This document shows positions 1-7,988 of a DNA stretch of 64,000 nucleotides, in pieces. The translations under genes and the position numbers were made by a program. The notes below the pieces were generated by a model. That model was not told the origin of the DNA. It was given only the letters and a program-made list of their open reading frames with translations, and searched no databases. Numbering within the stretch: the first letter of the stretch is position 1; every line of letters starts with the position of its first letter. Source of the stretch: Burkholderiales bacterium (GTDB taxonomy: Bacteria > Pseudomonadota > Gammaproteobacteria > Burkholderiales > Burkholderiaceae_C); contig RXJW01000048.1 in NCBI GenBank assembly GCA_003963005.1, positions 32,410 to 96,409 on the forward strand, in the 5' to 3' direction.

Positions 1-7
1 TCCATCC

Positions 8-39
8 GGCCGATATGCCCCTGGTAGATCGGCCTTTTT
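8..39 (+). terminator. Rho-independent terminator of the gene upstream of fliD
   Basis: A perfect 7-bp stem GGCCGAT (8-14) / ATCGGCC (28-34) with a 13-nt loop is followed by TTTTT (35-39). It lies 14 nt before the fliD start. It probably ends the transcript of an upstream gene (flagellin by usual gene order, an inference), so fliD would either have a promoter outside or close to the window edge or rely on read-through. Confidence 0.7.
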
Positions 40-52
40 GCATCGCTGAGCC

Positions 53-1492
53 ATGGCCACCATTTCATCTCTCGGACTCGGAAGCGGCCTCGACGTCGAA
101 TCCATCATCACCAAGTTGATGGCGGTCGAGCAGCAGCCGATCAATGACATCAACAAACGCACGGATGGGCTCAAGACCCAGCTGTCCACGTACGGCCAGA
201 TTCAGAGCAGTCTGTCGAGCCTGCGCGATGCCGCGTCCAAGCTGACCAGCCCCGACACCTGGGCCGGCACCAAGGCGACGTCCAGCGACACCAGCGCCGT
301 CACGGTCACCGCCGGATCGGGCGCCGCGGTGACGAGTGCCAGCATCAGCGTGAGCCAGCTGGCCGCGGCTCAGACCCTGGCGTCCGCCACGTTCTCGAGC
401 TCGACGGCGACGGTCGGCCAGGGTTCGATCACCATCGAGCTCGGCAGCTGGTCCACCGACGCGAACGGCGCCACCACATTCGCCGCCAAGTCGGGCGCCA
501 CGCCGGTCACCATCAACATCGGCACCGGGCAGGACCAGCTCGCGCAGGTCCGCGATCAGATCAACGCCGCGAACGCGGGCGTCATCGCTGCCGTCGTCAC
601 CGATGCCACCGGGTCACGCCTGACGCTGACGTCGCGCAACACCGGGGAAACGAACGGCTTTCGGGTGACGGTGAACGACGCAGACGGCAACTCTGGTGAC
701 GCATCCGGCCTGTCGCAGCTGGCCTACGACCCGAGCACGACCGTGAGTCAGATGTCGCTCAGCCTGCCCGCGGCCAATGCACGCGCCATCCTGAACGGCT
801 TGCCCATCAGCTCCGAGAGCAACTCGCTGGCCTCGGCGATCGACGGCCTGAACATCATCCTGCTCAAGACCACGCCGCCGGTCAGCATCAGCGTCAGCCA
901 GGATGCCGATGCCATCAAGAAGGCGGTCACCGACTTCACGACGGCCTACAACGCCATCAACCAGTTGCTGCGCAGCCAGACCAAGTACGACGCCGCCAGC
1001 AAGACGGCCGGGCCCCTGCAGGGCGACAGCACCGCGGTGGGGCTCAACAACCGGCTGCGCGGCATTGCCGGCGGCGTGACCTCGCTGGGCGGAACCTTGA
1101 CGCGGCTTGCGGACGTCGGACTGGCGCCGGGCTCGGACGGCAACCTGCCCACGGCCGGCGCCAAGCTGGACAAGGCGCTCGCAAACCTGGCCGACCTGAA
1201 GCAGTTCTTCATGGGCGTCGACAAGACCGACGACAGCAACAGCGGCTTCGCGGTCCGCATCCGCTCACTGGTCGACCAGGTGCTGAGCATCGATGGCAGC
1301 GTGTCGGCCCGGGAGAAGGGCATCCAGGACCAGATCGACAGCAACAACAAGAACGTCGATGCCCTGTCCCAGCGCACCGCATCCACGGAGAAGCGCTTGC
1401 GCGCGCAGTACGCGGCGCTGGACACGAAGATGAGCCAGCTGAACAACCTGTCGAGCTACCTGACCCAGCAACTGGCCCAGCTCAACAAGTGA
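53..1492 (+). CDS. fliD: Flagellar hook-associated protein 2 (filament cap) FliD
   Basis: FliD forms the pentameric cap at the distal filament end that guides flagellin polymerisation outside the cell. The 479-residue product starts with the family N-terminal motif SSLGLGSGLDVESIITKLM, has Thr/Ser-rich central domains with a flagellin-hook IN-like stretch (about residues 150-200), and ends in a long coiled-coil-prone segment (about 400-479) rich in Gln and Leu. Length is normal for the family. The ATG at 53 is the only start that keeps the conserved N-terminus. A strong terminator follows at 1515-1538, so fliD is separated transcriptionally from fliS although the order fliD-fliS-fliT is classical. 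Confidence 0.96.
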   Translation: MATISSLGLGSGLDVESIITKLMAVEQQPINDINKRTDGLKTQLSTYGQIQSSLSSLRDAASKLTSPDTWAGTKATSSDTSAVTVTAGSGAAVTSASISVSQLAAAQTLASATFSSSTATVGQGSITIELGSWSTDANGATTFAAKSGATPVTINIGTGQDQLAQVRDQINAANAGVIAAVVTDATGSRLTLTSRNTGETNGFRVTVNDADGNSGDASGLSQLAYDPSTTVSQMSLSLPAANARAILNGLPISSESNSLASAIDGLNIILLKTTPPVSISVSQDADAIKKAVTDFTTAYNAINQLLRSQTKYDAASKTAGPLQGDSTAVGLNNRLRGIAGGVTSLGGTLTRLADVGLAPGSDGNLPTAGAKLDKALANLADLKQFFMGVDKTDDSNSGFAVRIRSLVDQVLSIDGSVSAREKGIQDQIDSNNKNVDALSQRTASTEKRLRAQYAALDTKMSQLNNLSSYLTQQLAQLNK

Positions 1493-1514
1493 ACCTGCCG
1501 GACGCGGCCAGACA

Positions 1515-1538
1515 GGCGACCCCCGGGGTCGCCTTTTT
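1515..1538 (+). terminator. Rho-independent terminator after fliD
   Basis: Stem GGCGACC (1515-1521) / GGTCGCC (1527-1533), 5-nt loop, followed directly by TTTTT (1534-1538). It begins 22 nt after the fliD stop. Confidence 0.85.
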
Positions 1539-1623
1539 CTTGCGCTCGACGCGGCATCCGTCGCGCCGCCGGCAGTCTGCGGAACAAGCCCGAGAATGGG
1601 CGAAATGTTCCGCTTCAAGTGGC

Positions 1624-1650
1624 TCAAGTCAGCCCCGGGAAGGCCGAAAA
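1624..1650 (+). promoter_or_regulatory. Candidate sigma-28 (FliA) promoter of fliST
   Basis: TCAAGTCA (1624-1631), 11 nt, then GCCGAAAA (1643-1650). The classical FliA consensus is TAAAGTTT-N11-GCCGATAA; the -10 matches 7 of 8, the -35 matches 5 of 8 and the spacer is exact. It lies between the fliD terminator and the fliS ATG at 1686, as expected for a separate late flagellar transcript. Not tested by any model. Confidence 0.6.
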
Positions 1651-1685
1651 ACAGTCAACACGACGACGCCTCTCCCGAGACCTCC

Positions 1686-2132
1686 ATGTACGGCAACATG
1701 TCTTCCCCCTTCGCCTCCCGCAACCAGCGCGCCACCCTGTACGCCAAGGTCGGCCTGGAGACCGATGTGCAGTCCGCCAGCCCGCACCGCCTGGTCGCCA
1801 TGCTGTTCGATGGTGTCTTCGATGCCATGAACCAGGCCGTGCAGGCCATCAAGATCGGCAACGTGGAGATCAAGGGCCGTGCACTGTCGCGCGCCGTGCG
1901 CATCCTCGACGAAGGGCTGCGTGCCGGGCTGGACCTGTCCGCCGGCCCCCTCGCCACGGACCTGCGCGAACTCTACGGATACGTCTGCATGCGCCTCACC
2001 CAGGCCAATCTGCACAGCGACCTGGCGGCGATCGAGGAATGCCAGCGTCTGCTCACCCCTGTGCGCGATGCCTGGAACGCCATCGCCCAGACGCCGGCCG
2101 CCCTCGGTGCAGACGCTGCGCGCGCTGCCTGA
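1686..2132 (+). CDS. fliS: Flagellin export chaperone FliS
   Basis: FliS binds the C-terminus of flagellin in the cytoplasm and prevents premature polymerisation before export. The 148-residue product contains the family core around ASPHRLVAMLFDGVFDAM (about residues 30-47) and continues as a helical bundle; this is the usual length. The frame is open further upstream (to 1596), but that extension would begin before the candidate FliA promoter at 1624-1650 and is low-complexity, so ATG 1686 (or ATG 1698) is preferred. FliT follows after 33 nt, and both probably share a transcript. Confidence 0.93.
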   Translation: MYGNMSSPFASRNQRATLYAKVGLETDVQSASPHRLVAMLFDGVFDAMNQAVQAIKIGNVEIKGRALSRAVRILDEGLRAGLDLSAGPLATDLRELYGYVCMRLTQANLHSDLAAIEECQRLLTPVRDAWNAIAQTPAALGADAARAA

Positions 2133-2165
2133 GCTCTTCCACAAGATCCAGCCGGTGACTGCGCC

Positions 2166-2465
2166 ATGAACTCCGAATTGCTGAATTACTACGAAGCCAT
2201 CGAGCAGGCGAGTGCCGACATGCTGTCCGCCGCCCGCACCGGCAACTGGGACGAAGTCGTCAAGCTCGAAGGCGCCTGCGTGCTGTTGATTTCCCAGCTC
2301 AAGGCGGCGGCCAGCCACCAGCAGCTCGGCGCCGGCGAATCGCAGCTCAAGACGCGCATCATGCAGCGCATCCTGCTCAACGACGCCGAGATCCGCCACC
2401 TGGCCGAGCCCTGGCTCGAAGACCTCGACCACGTCCTGAAAGGCAAGAGCCGACTCGTGCATTGA
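2166..2465 (+). CDS. fliT: FliT-like flagellar chaperone
   Basis: A 99-residue, fully helical protein in the fliT position right after fliS. The N-terminus (YYEAIEQASADMLSAARTGN) and the Trp-containing helix that follows (NWDEVVKLE) resemble FliT family proteins, which act as export chaperones for the cap protein FliD and, in enterics, bind FlhC. Sequence conservation in FliT is low, so the assignment rests on size, helix pattern and position. The gene ends 49 nt before the PilZ-domain gene. Confidence 0.8.
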   Translation: MNSELLNYYEAIEQASADMLSAARTGNWDEVVKLEGACVLLISQLKAAASHQQLGAGESQLKTRIMQRILLNDAEIRHLAEPWLEDLDHVLKGKSRLVH

Positions 2466-2514
2466 TGCCGGACTCGGCTGCGCAGCCTCGCCGGCGCGCG
2501 GCTACCATCGCGGC

Positions 2515-3246
2515 ATGAGCGCCCACGAAGCCATTCCGGAGGAACTGCGCGTCGCCTCCGCGGCCGAGATCACGGCCTATCTGCAGCAATTGCAGCGTGA
2601 TGGCGCGGGCGTGCGGCTGAGCGGACCGCACGGCCAGGGGCTCGCCAGCCGGATCACCGTGCTCGACCCGGAGGCCGACCTGATCGGCCTGGCCCTGAGC
2701 ACCGACCCCGACGGCATCAGCCAAGCGCTGGTGGCCGGCGGTGAGATCACCGCCGTGGCCTACCTGGGCACGATCAAGCTGCAGTTCGAACTGGACGCCG
2801 CCGTCCTCGTCAGCGGCGACCAGGGCACCGTGCTGCGCAGCACGCTGCCAACCCGGCTGTACCGGTTCCAGCGCCGCCAGTCCTACCGCGTCCAACCTGC
2901 CGGCAGCACCTACCCGCGCGTCGTACTGCCCGGCGACGCGCAGCCCGGGCGCGCCCTGCGCGTGCTGGACGTCAGCATCGGCGGTCTGGCGCTGGCCCTG
3001 CCGCCCGACTTCGCGCCGCTGCCGACCGGCCAGGTCGCTGAAGGTCTGGTGCTGGAGCTGGACCGCATCAGTGCGCTGCGCGTGGCGCTGCTGCCCCACC
3101 ACGTCAGCCCGATCAGCGGCGACAGCCACGGCATGCAGCAGCTGGGCTGCTCTTTCGTCGATCTCGACACCACGGCGACGCGGTCGCTGCAGGTCTACGT
3201 CGACCAGACTCAGAAGCGGCGCCGGCTGCTCAAGCTCGACCCATGA
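2515..3246 (+). CDS. ycgR: Flagellar brake protein, YcgR-type (YcgR_N + PilZ)
   Basis: YcgR binds c-di-GMP and slows the flagellar motor by contacting FliG/MotA. The 243-residue product has a YcgR-type N-terminal beta domain (about 15-115) and a C-terminal PilZ domain. The two c-di-GMP binding motifs are visible: RRQSYR (the RxxxR signature, about residue 121-126) and DVSIGG (the D/NxSxxG signature, about residue 155-160). Position beside fliST supports a motor role. The stop codon overlaps the start of the following pseudopilin gene (ATGA, 3243-3246), so the two are probably translationally coupled, which is unusual for a flagellar brake. Confidence 0.92.
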   Translation: MSAHEAIPEELRVASAAEITAYLQQLQRDGAGVRLSGPHGQGLASRITVLDPEADLIGLALSTDPDGISQALVAGGEITAVAYLGTIKLQFELDAAVLVSGDQGTVLRSTLPTRLYRFQRRQSYRVQPAGSTYPRVVLPGDAQPGRALRVLDVSIGGLALALPPDFAPLPTGQVAEGLVLELDRISALRVALLPHHVSPISGDSHGMQQLGCSFVDLDTTATRSLQVYVDQTQKRRRLLKLDP

Positions 3247-3734
3247 CCCGGCGCCTGCGAGGCTTCACCTTGATCGAGGTGGCTTTCGTGATGGTGCTGC
3301 TGGGCCTGATCCTGGCGGTGGCCGTCCCGAGCTATGCCGACCACCTCGCACGCCAGAAGCTGCGGCATGTCGCGGGCCTGCTGGAGCAGGATCTGCGCCG
3401 CGCCCGCACGCTGAGCGTGGACGAAGGCCGCAACACCTATGTCAGCTTCAGCAGTGGCCGGCAATGGTGCTGGGGCCTGAGCCGCCAGGCCCCCTGCAAC
3501 TGCGACACCGGCGCCCCCCGGTGCGAACTGGGCTCCGTGAATTCGCAGGACTTCAAGGGGACGCTGCTGCAGGCCGGCCAGGGTGTCACCTTCCAGGGCG
3601 GCATGGGCCAGGCGCTGAACTGGACGCGCATCGGCCTGTCCAACGACCGCAACCAGCAGCTACGCATCGACCTGAGCCCGGTCGGGCGGCCGCAGGTCTG
3701 CGGCACCGACGCCCGCAAGGTCGACGGCTGCTGA
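3243..3734 (+). CDS. Type II/IV pseudopilin (GspH/FimT family)
   Basis: A 163-residue protein with a class III prepilin leader: a basic MTRRLR stretch, then G|FTLIEV with Glu at +5, followed by a 20-residue hydrophobic helix. PilD/GspO peptidase would cut after Gly8. The globular part contains a GspH/FimT-like beta region and six cysteines, including a closely spaced cluster near CNCD, consistent with periplasmic disulfides. Such minor pilins initiate type IV pili or type II secretion pseudopili in the inner membrane. No other pilus gene is in the window. The overlap with ycgR suggests co-expression with the flagellar brake; substrate or partner machine is unknown. Confidence 0.85.
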   Translation: MTRRLRGFTLIEVAFVMVLLGLILAVAVPSYADHLARQKLRHVAGLLEQDLRRARTLSVDEGRNTYVSFSSGRQWCWGLSRQAPCNCDTGAPRCELGSVNSQDFKGTLLQAGQGVTFQGGMGQALNWTRIGLSNDRNQQLRIDLSPVGRPQVCGTDARKVDGC

Positions 3735-3748
3735 GCCCCGCAGCAGGC

Positions 3749-4075
3749 TCAGATCTGCATGTTCATGATCTCGGAGTAGGCCGACACCAGTCGGTTGCGC
3801 ACCTGCAGCGTGGCCTGGAAGCCGATCTGGGCCTTCTGCATGGCCACCATCGTCTCTTCGAGGCTGACGGTGGGGTTGTCCAGCTGCACCTCGCGCTGCA
3901 GGCGAGAGGCCTCCGTCTGCTGGGCGCTGACGTTCTTCAGGGCCTGGGTCATGGCGTCGCCGAAGCTCGCGCCAGCGGTCGCAGCGGGCTTGGCGGCCAG
4001 GGGCTGGCCATTGACTGCCAGCCCTGCACGGGCGGCAGCCTGGGCAAAGTCGAAGGGGCGCAGCTTCATGTCCAT
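3749..4075 (-). CDS. fliE: Flagellar hook-basal body complex protein FliE
   Basis: FliE links the MS ring to the proximal rod and is the first rod substrate exported. The 108-residue product has a variable N-terminus and the conserved C-terminal helix region SLEETMVAMQKAQIGFQ...VRNRLVSAYSEIMNMQI, with the family terminal NMQI-type ending. ATG 4075 gives normal length; ATG 4069 is an alternative. The gene is transcribed divergently from fliF instead of leading the fliEFGHIJ operon, so rod adapter and MS ring are expressed from opposite promoters in the 148-bp intergenic region. It converges on the pseudopilin gene with 14 bp between stops. Confidence 0.95.
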   Translation of the reverse strand: MDMKLRPFDFAQAAARAGLAVNGQPLAAKPAATAGASFGDAMTQALKNVSAQQTEASRLQREVQLDNPTVSLEETMVAMQKAQIGFQATLQVRNRLVSAYSEIMNMQI

Positions 4076-4223
4076 GGAGCGGCACTGTGGCATCAAGTCA
4101 CACGCGCGAAGCGTCGAGATGTGCGGGCGCGGTCGGCCACTTCCAAGCTTTCTTGAGGGGGGGCGACACAAATAATCTGCGCCATCGGTCGACGTCCGAC
4201 CCTGCCTCTGACCCCTGCCCTCG
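4076..4223. other. Divergent fliE/fliF intergenic region
   Basis: A 148-bp region that must hold the promoters of fliE and of the fliF operon. A TCAAGTCA box at 4093-4100 is identical to the -35 box of the fliS candidate FliA promoter, but the matching -10 (GTCGAGAT, 4113-4120, spacer 12) is poor. A poly-G tract lies near 4156-4162. No convincing sigma-54 or sigma-70 element was seen. Confidence 0.4.
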
Positions 4224-5915
4224 ATGGACAACGCCCTGAGCGCCCCCGCTGCCGCCGCCCCGGTGATGATCACGCCGGTCGATGCGCAGCCCAACTTCGT
4301 CCAGCGCCTGAACGGCCTGCCGCTGCGCAGCAAGCTCACGATGGGTGCCGGCCTGCTGGCCCTGGCCGGCGCAGTGCTGGCGATCACGCTGTGGTCCTCC
4401 CAGGGCGACTACCGACCGCTGTTCACCGGCCTGGCCGACAAGGACGGCGGCGCCGTCATCGGCCAGCTGGCGGCCATGCAGGTGCCCTACAAGCACGAGG
4501 CCGGCGGCACCATCCTCGTGCCGGCCGGCCAGGTCTACGAGCTGCGCATGAAACTCGCGGCACAAGGGCTGCCCAAGGGTGGCACCGGCAATGCGGTCGG
4601 CTTCGAGCTGATGGACAAGTCCAGCATCGGGCAGACGCAGTTCAACGAGCGCCTGAACTTCCAGCGGGCGCTGGAGGGTGAACTCACCCGCACGATCACC
4701 GCCATGTCCGACGTGGCCGATGCGCGCGTGCACCTGGCCATGCCGCAGCAGAACGGCTTCTTCCGCGAACAGCAGAAGCCCAGCGCCAGCGTGATGCTGA
4801 CCCTGCGCGGCGGCCGTACGCTGGACCGCAGCCAGATCGCCGGCATCGTGCACCTCGTCTCCAGCAGCGTGCCCGAGCTCAACCCCAAGGCGGTCAGCGT
4901 GCTCGACCAGACCGGTGCCCTGCTCTCCCAGACCGGCGCAGACCCCGCCACCGGCCTGGACGGCCAGCAACTGCAGTACAAGCAGCAGATCGAGGCGGGC
5001 TACAACAAGCGCATCTTCGAGCTGCTCGAGCCCGTGGTGGGCCGCGACAACCTGCGTGCGACCGTGACCGCCGACGTCGACTTCTCGCAGACGGAGGCGA
5101 CCGCCGAGGAGTACCGCCCCAACCAGGGCCCCAACGCCCAGGCCGCGGTGCGCTCCAGCCAGAACAACGAGAGCATCAACGCCAACACCGCGCCGCCGAC
5201 CGGCGTGCCGGGTGCCGCCACCAACCAGCCGCCCGTGCCGGCCACCGCCCCGATCAACGGCGCGAGCGCCCCGCTGCAGGCGGCCCAGGGCGGCGCTGGC
5301 ACCAACAGCAGCCGCCGCGAGCAGGTCACCAACTACGAGCTCGACAAGACGGTGCGCGTGACGCGCGGCGCGGTCGGCAACGTCAAGCGGCTGAACGCGG
5401 CCATCGTCGTGAACCACCGCTCGGTGACGGACGCCAAGGGCAAGACCACCAACCAGCCGGTGCCGGCAGAGGAAATCAACCGGCTCACCGACCTGGTGAA
5501 GGAAGCCATGGGCTTCAACGCGGACCGCGGCGACTCGGTCAAGGTGATCAGCGCTCCCTTCGTCGTTGACAAGGCCGAGCCCGTGGACGTGCCCTTCTAC
5601 AAGCAGCCCTGGCTGATCGACATCGCCCGCAGCGCCATCGTGCCGCTGGCCTTCGTGGCCATCGCGCTGATCGCCGTCTTCGGCATGATCCGCCCGGCGA
5701 TCAAGGCGGCCGCGCCGCTGCCGCCGGAGGACAAGCCCGAGACCGTCGACGAGGTCGTGGACGACACCGAACTGCTGCCCGGCGCGGACGGCATGCCCAA
5801 GCTCGAAGCCCCGGTCCACAGCGAAAAGCTCGACCGCGCCCGGTCGCTGGCGCGCGACAATCCGGTGGCGGTTGCCAACATCGTGCGCGACTGGATGTCG
5901 GGCGAGGCGGCATAG
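4224..5915 (+). CDS. fliF: Flagellar MS-ring protein FliF
   Basis: FliF builds the MS ring in the inner membrane, the platform for rod, rotor and export gate. The 563-residue product has transmembrane helix 1 at about residues 38-57, the YscJ/FliF ring-building domains (about 60-300), a Pro/Ala/Asn-rich variable periplasmic loop (about 295-365), and transmembrane helix 2 at about 467-489. The cytoplasmic tail of about 74 residues ends in an acidic/hydrophobic FliG-binding segment. Length is typical. It leads the plus-strand flagellar operon. A structured 162-nt spacer separates it from fliG, whereas most other genes here are tightly packed. Confidence 0.97.
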   Translation: MDNALSAPAAAAPVMITPVDAQPNFVQRLNGLPLRSKLTMGAGLLALAGAVLAITLWSSQGDYRPLFTGLADKDGGAVIGQLAAMQVPYKHEAGGTILVPAGQVYELRMKLAAQGLPKGGTGNAVGFELMDKSSIGQTQFNERLNFQRALEGELTRTITAMSDVADARVHLAMPQQNGFFREQQKPSASVMLTLRGGRTLDRSQIAGIVHLVSSSVPELNPKAVSVLDQTGALLSQTGADPATGLDGQQLQYKQQIEAGYNKRIFELLEPVVGRDNLRATVTADVDFSQTEATAEEYRPNQGPNAQAAVRSSQNNESINANTAPPTGVPGAATNQPPVPATAPINGASAPLQAAQGGAGTNSSRREQVTNYELDKTVRVTRGAVGNVKRLNAAIVVNHRSVTDAKGKTTNQPVPAEEINRLTDLVKEAMGFNADRGDSVKVISAPFVVDKAEPVDVPFYKQPWLIDIARSAIVPLAFVAIALIAVFGMIRPAIKAAAPLPPEDKPETVDEVVDDTELLPGADGMPKLEAPVHSEKLDRARSLARDNPVAVANIVRDWMSGEAA

Positions 5916-5922
5916 CGATATG

Positions 5923-6027
5923 CCCCTCGTCCAAGGCGCACCTTGGCCGGTCCCCCGAGGGGACGGCGATGCTTGCGGCATCCAGCCGCGCGCACATCGC
6001 CGAACGGGCCGGCTTGGGAGCGGCCCG
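5923..6027. repeat. Nested hairpins in the fliF-fliG spacer
   Basis: CCCCTCG (5923-5929) pairs with CGAGGGG (5956-5962), enclosing a second hairpin CCAAGG (5931-5936) / CCTTGG (5941-5946). A third dyad CGGGCCG (6005-6011) / CGGCCCG (6021-6027) follows. No T-run makes a classical terminator. The spacer (5916-6077) holds no credible gene. It may be an mRNA processing or stability element, or a remnant of a dispersed repeat. Confidence 0.55.
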
Positions 6028-6077
6028 GCGCTCGGCCCGAGGGGATGCACTACGCTTGTGGTGCGTGAGGATTGAAC

Positions 6078-7073
6078 ATGGACGACAAGGGCATCGAGAA
6101 CGCAGCCATCCTGTTGATGTCGCTCGGCGAGGAAGAAGCCAGCGAGGTCTTCAAGCATCTGTCGCCGAAGGAAGTGCAGGCGCTGGGCGAGACGATCGCC
6201 AAGCTCAAGGTCATCAAGCGCGCGCAGGTCGAGGAGGTGCTCGAGAAGTTCGACTCGGTCGCCGAGACGCAAAGCACGCTGGTCACCGACACCGACGAGT
6301 ACGTGCGCGCCGTGCTGCGCAAGGCGCTCGGCGAGGACAAGGCCAACCTGCTGCTGGACCGCATCCTGCAAGGCAGCGACGTGTCCTCCATCGAGAGCCT
6401 GAAGTGGATGGATGCCGCGAGCGTGGCCGAGCTCCTGCGCAACGAGCACCCGCAGATCATTGCCGCCATCCTGGCCCACCTGGACTACGACCAGACCAGC
6501 CAGGTGCTCAAGCTGTTCACCGAGCGCGGCCGCAACGAGGTGCTGATCCGCATCGCCACGCTCGACGGCATCCAGCCGACGGCGCTGAAGGACCTCAACG
6601 AGGTCATGAGCCAAATCCTGGCCGGCGGCGAGCGCATGAAGAAGAGCTCGCTGGGCGGCGCCAAGACGGCGGCGGAGATCATCAACATGATGGGCTCCAG
6701 CGTCGAGGCCTCGGTGCTGGACTACATCCGCGAGGCCGATTCCGACCTGGCGCAGAAGATCATGGACAACATGTTCACGTTCGACGACGTGAACAAGATC
6801 GACGACAAGGGCATCCAGGCGATGCTCAAGGAAGTCCAGAGCGAGAGCCTCGTCGTGGCCCTCAAGGGCGCCAGTGCCGACCTGCGCGAGAAGATCTTCC
6901 GCAACATGTCCACCCGCGCGGCCGAGACGCTGCGGGAAGACCTCGAAACCCGCGGCCCGGTGCGCCTGTCCGAGGTCGAGGCCGAGCAGAAGGAAATGCT
7001 CAAGATCGTGCGCCGCCTCGTCGACGAAGGCCAGATCGTGCTCGCCGGCGGCGGCGACGACCAGTTTGTATGA
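6078..7073 (+). CDS. fliG: Flagellar motor switch protein FliG
   Basis: FliG is the rotor protein that contacts the MotAB stator and, with FliM/FliN, sets rotation direction. The 331-residue product has the three FliG armadillo-like domains, the EHPQ motif at residues 123-126 that binds FliM, the Gly-Gly hinge near LAGGERMKKSS, and the C-terminal torque helix DLREKIFRNMSTRAAE followed by conserved charged residues. ATG 6078 is chosen over an upstream in-frame TTG (6072) because GTGAGG (6064-6069) is correctly spaced as ribosome binding site. fliH follows after a repeat-containing gap. Confidence 0.98.
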   Translation: MDDKGIENAAILLMSLGEEEASEVFKHLSPKEVQALGETIAKLKVIKRAQVEEVLEKFDSVAETQSTLVTDTDEYVRAVLRKALGEDKANLLLDRILQGSDVSSIESLKWMDAASVAELLRNEHPQIIAAILAHLDYDQTSQVLKLFTERGRNEVLIRIATLDGIQPTALKDLNEVMSQILAGGERMKKSSLGGAKTAAEIINMMGSSVEASVLDYIREADSDLAQKIMDNMFTFDDVNKIDDKGIQAMLKEVQSESLVVALKGASADLREKIFRNMSTRAAETLREDLETRGPVRLSEVEAEQKEMLKIVRRLVDEGQIVLAGGGDDQFV

Positions 7074-7104
7074 CGCAAGCCTGCAGGCTGCCCGCGCCCA
7101 TGAA

Positions 7105-7175
7105 ACACGCCACAGAGACGCAGAGACACAGAGACACGCCGTCTCTCTCTGTGTCTCTGTGTCTCGGTGGCTGTG
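7105..7175. repeat. Dispersed palindromic repeat, copy 1 (CACAGAGACACAG type)
   Basis: The left arm (about 7105-7138) consists of repeated AGAGACAC/ACAGAGAC units and is the imperfect reverse complement of the right arm (about 7141-7175, GTGTCTCTGTGTCTC). It could fold into a long hairpin between fliG and fliH. A related copy is at 13526-13624. The element is intergenic and non-coding. Confidence 0.8.
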
Positions 7176-7196
7176 TTCTTCCCTCGGATCGCTGAC

Positions 7197-7988
7197 ATGG
7201 TCACCAGCCGCCAACCCCCTCGCCAGGTACCGCCGCCCGATCGCCGTGAAGGCGAGCGCCGTGCGCCCACCTACGCCCGTTTCATCCCGGGCGAAGAGAT
7301 CCAGGGCGCCAAGGCCTGGAGCCTGGACAACCTGGGCAGCGCCCCGGCCTCCCCGTTTGCGCCGATGCGCCCAGGTGCGGCACAGGCCCAGCCACCGGCG
7401 CCCGCCGCGCCCGTCGAACCGCCGCCGCCGCCCGAACCGAGCGTTCAGGAGCAGGTGCACGCCGCCCGGCAGAGCGGCTACCAGGACGGCTACCGCGATG
7501 GCATGGCCGCACTCGACGCCTTCAAGCAGAGCTTCGCCAAGCAGATGAGTGCGCAGATCGGCACGCTAGTGTCGAACTTCGATGCGGAAATGCGGTCGCT
7601 CGAAGACGAGATGGCGGCGGCCGTCGCCCGCATTGCCGTCGAACTGGCCCGTCAGGTCGTGCGCAGCGAACTTGAGCAGCGCCCCGAGCTGATCGCGCGG
7701 GTGGCGCATGACGCCGTCGAAGCCCTGCAGCTCTCGGCCCGGCACGTGCGCGTGCGTGTGCACCCAGACGACTTCGACCTGGTGCACGATGGCGCCGGCC
7801 GCGAGCTGGAGGCCCGTGAAGCGCAACTCGTGCCCGACCCGGAAGTGGCCCGCGGCGGCGTGAGGGTCGATGCCGACATCGCCAGCGTCGACGCCACGCT
7901 GGCCACCCGCTGGCAGCAGGCCGTGTCGGCCATCGGCCAGCAGTCGATCTGGGAAGACCGCCGGGGCGGCAGCGATGACGACGAGTGA
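7197..7988 (+). CDS. fliH: Flagellar assembly protein FliH
   Basis: FliH is the peripheral stalk-like regulator of the export ATPase FliI, linking it to FliM/FliN and the export gate. The 263-residue product has a Pro/Ala-rich N-terminus, a segment with glycine-spaced repeats (about residues 90-105, [11 protein letters not shown]), and a C-terminal V-ATPase E-subunit-like domain (about 130-255) with [23 protein letters not shown] 7197 is preferred over an upstream GTG lying in the repeat at 7167. The end overlaps fliI by 14 nt, so expression of the two is coupled. Confidence 0.93.
   Translation: MVTSRQPPRQVPPPDRREGERRAPTYARFIPGEEIQGAKAWSLDNLGSAPASPFAPMRPGAAQAQPPAPAAPVEPPPPPEPSVQEQVHAARQSGYQDGYRDGMAALDAFKQSFAKQMSAQIGTLVSNFDAEMRSLEDEMAAAVARIAVELARQVVRSELEQRPELIARVAHDAVEALQLSARHVRVRVHPDDFDLVHDGAGRELEAREAQLVPDPEVARGGVRVDADIASVDATLATRWQQAVSAIGQQSIWEDRRGGSDDDE

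Noticed and set aside
1596..1685. Longer N-terminus for FliS
   Set aside because: The start would lie upstream of the candidate FliA promoter and adds a segment not found in FliS proteins.
7111..7175. CRISPR-like array of AGAGACAC units
   Set aside because: The units are adjacent, without unique spacers, and form two inverted arms; no cas gene is in the window.
4098..7460. Very long minus-strand open frame (1120 codons) across fliF-fliH
   Set aside because: It is antisense to conserved flagellar genes, has low-complexity Arg/Ala/Gly/His-rich translation and arises from the GC-rich codon bias. The same holds for long frames opposite cheA (29008-31551), alaS (34354-37362) and the Oar receptor (38703-42395).
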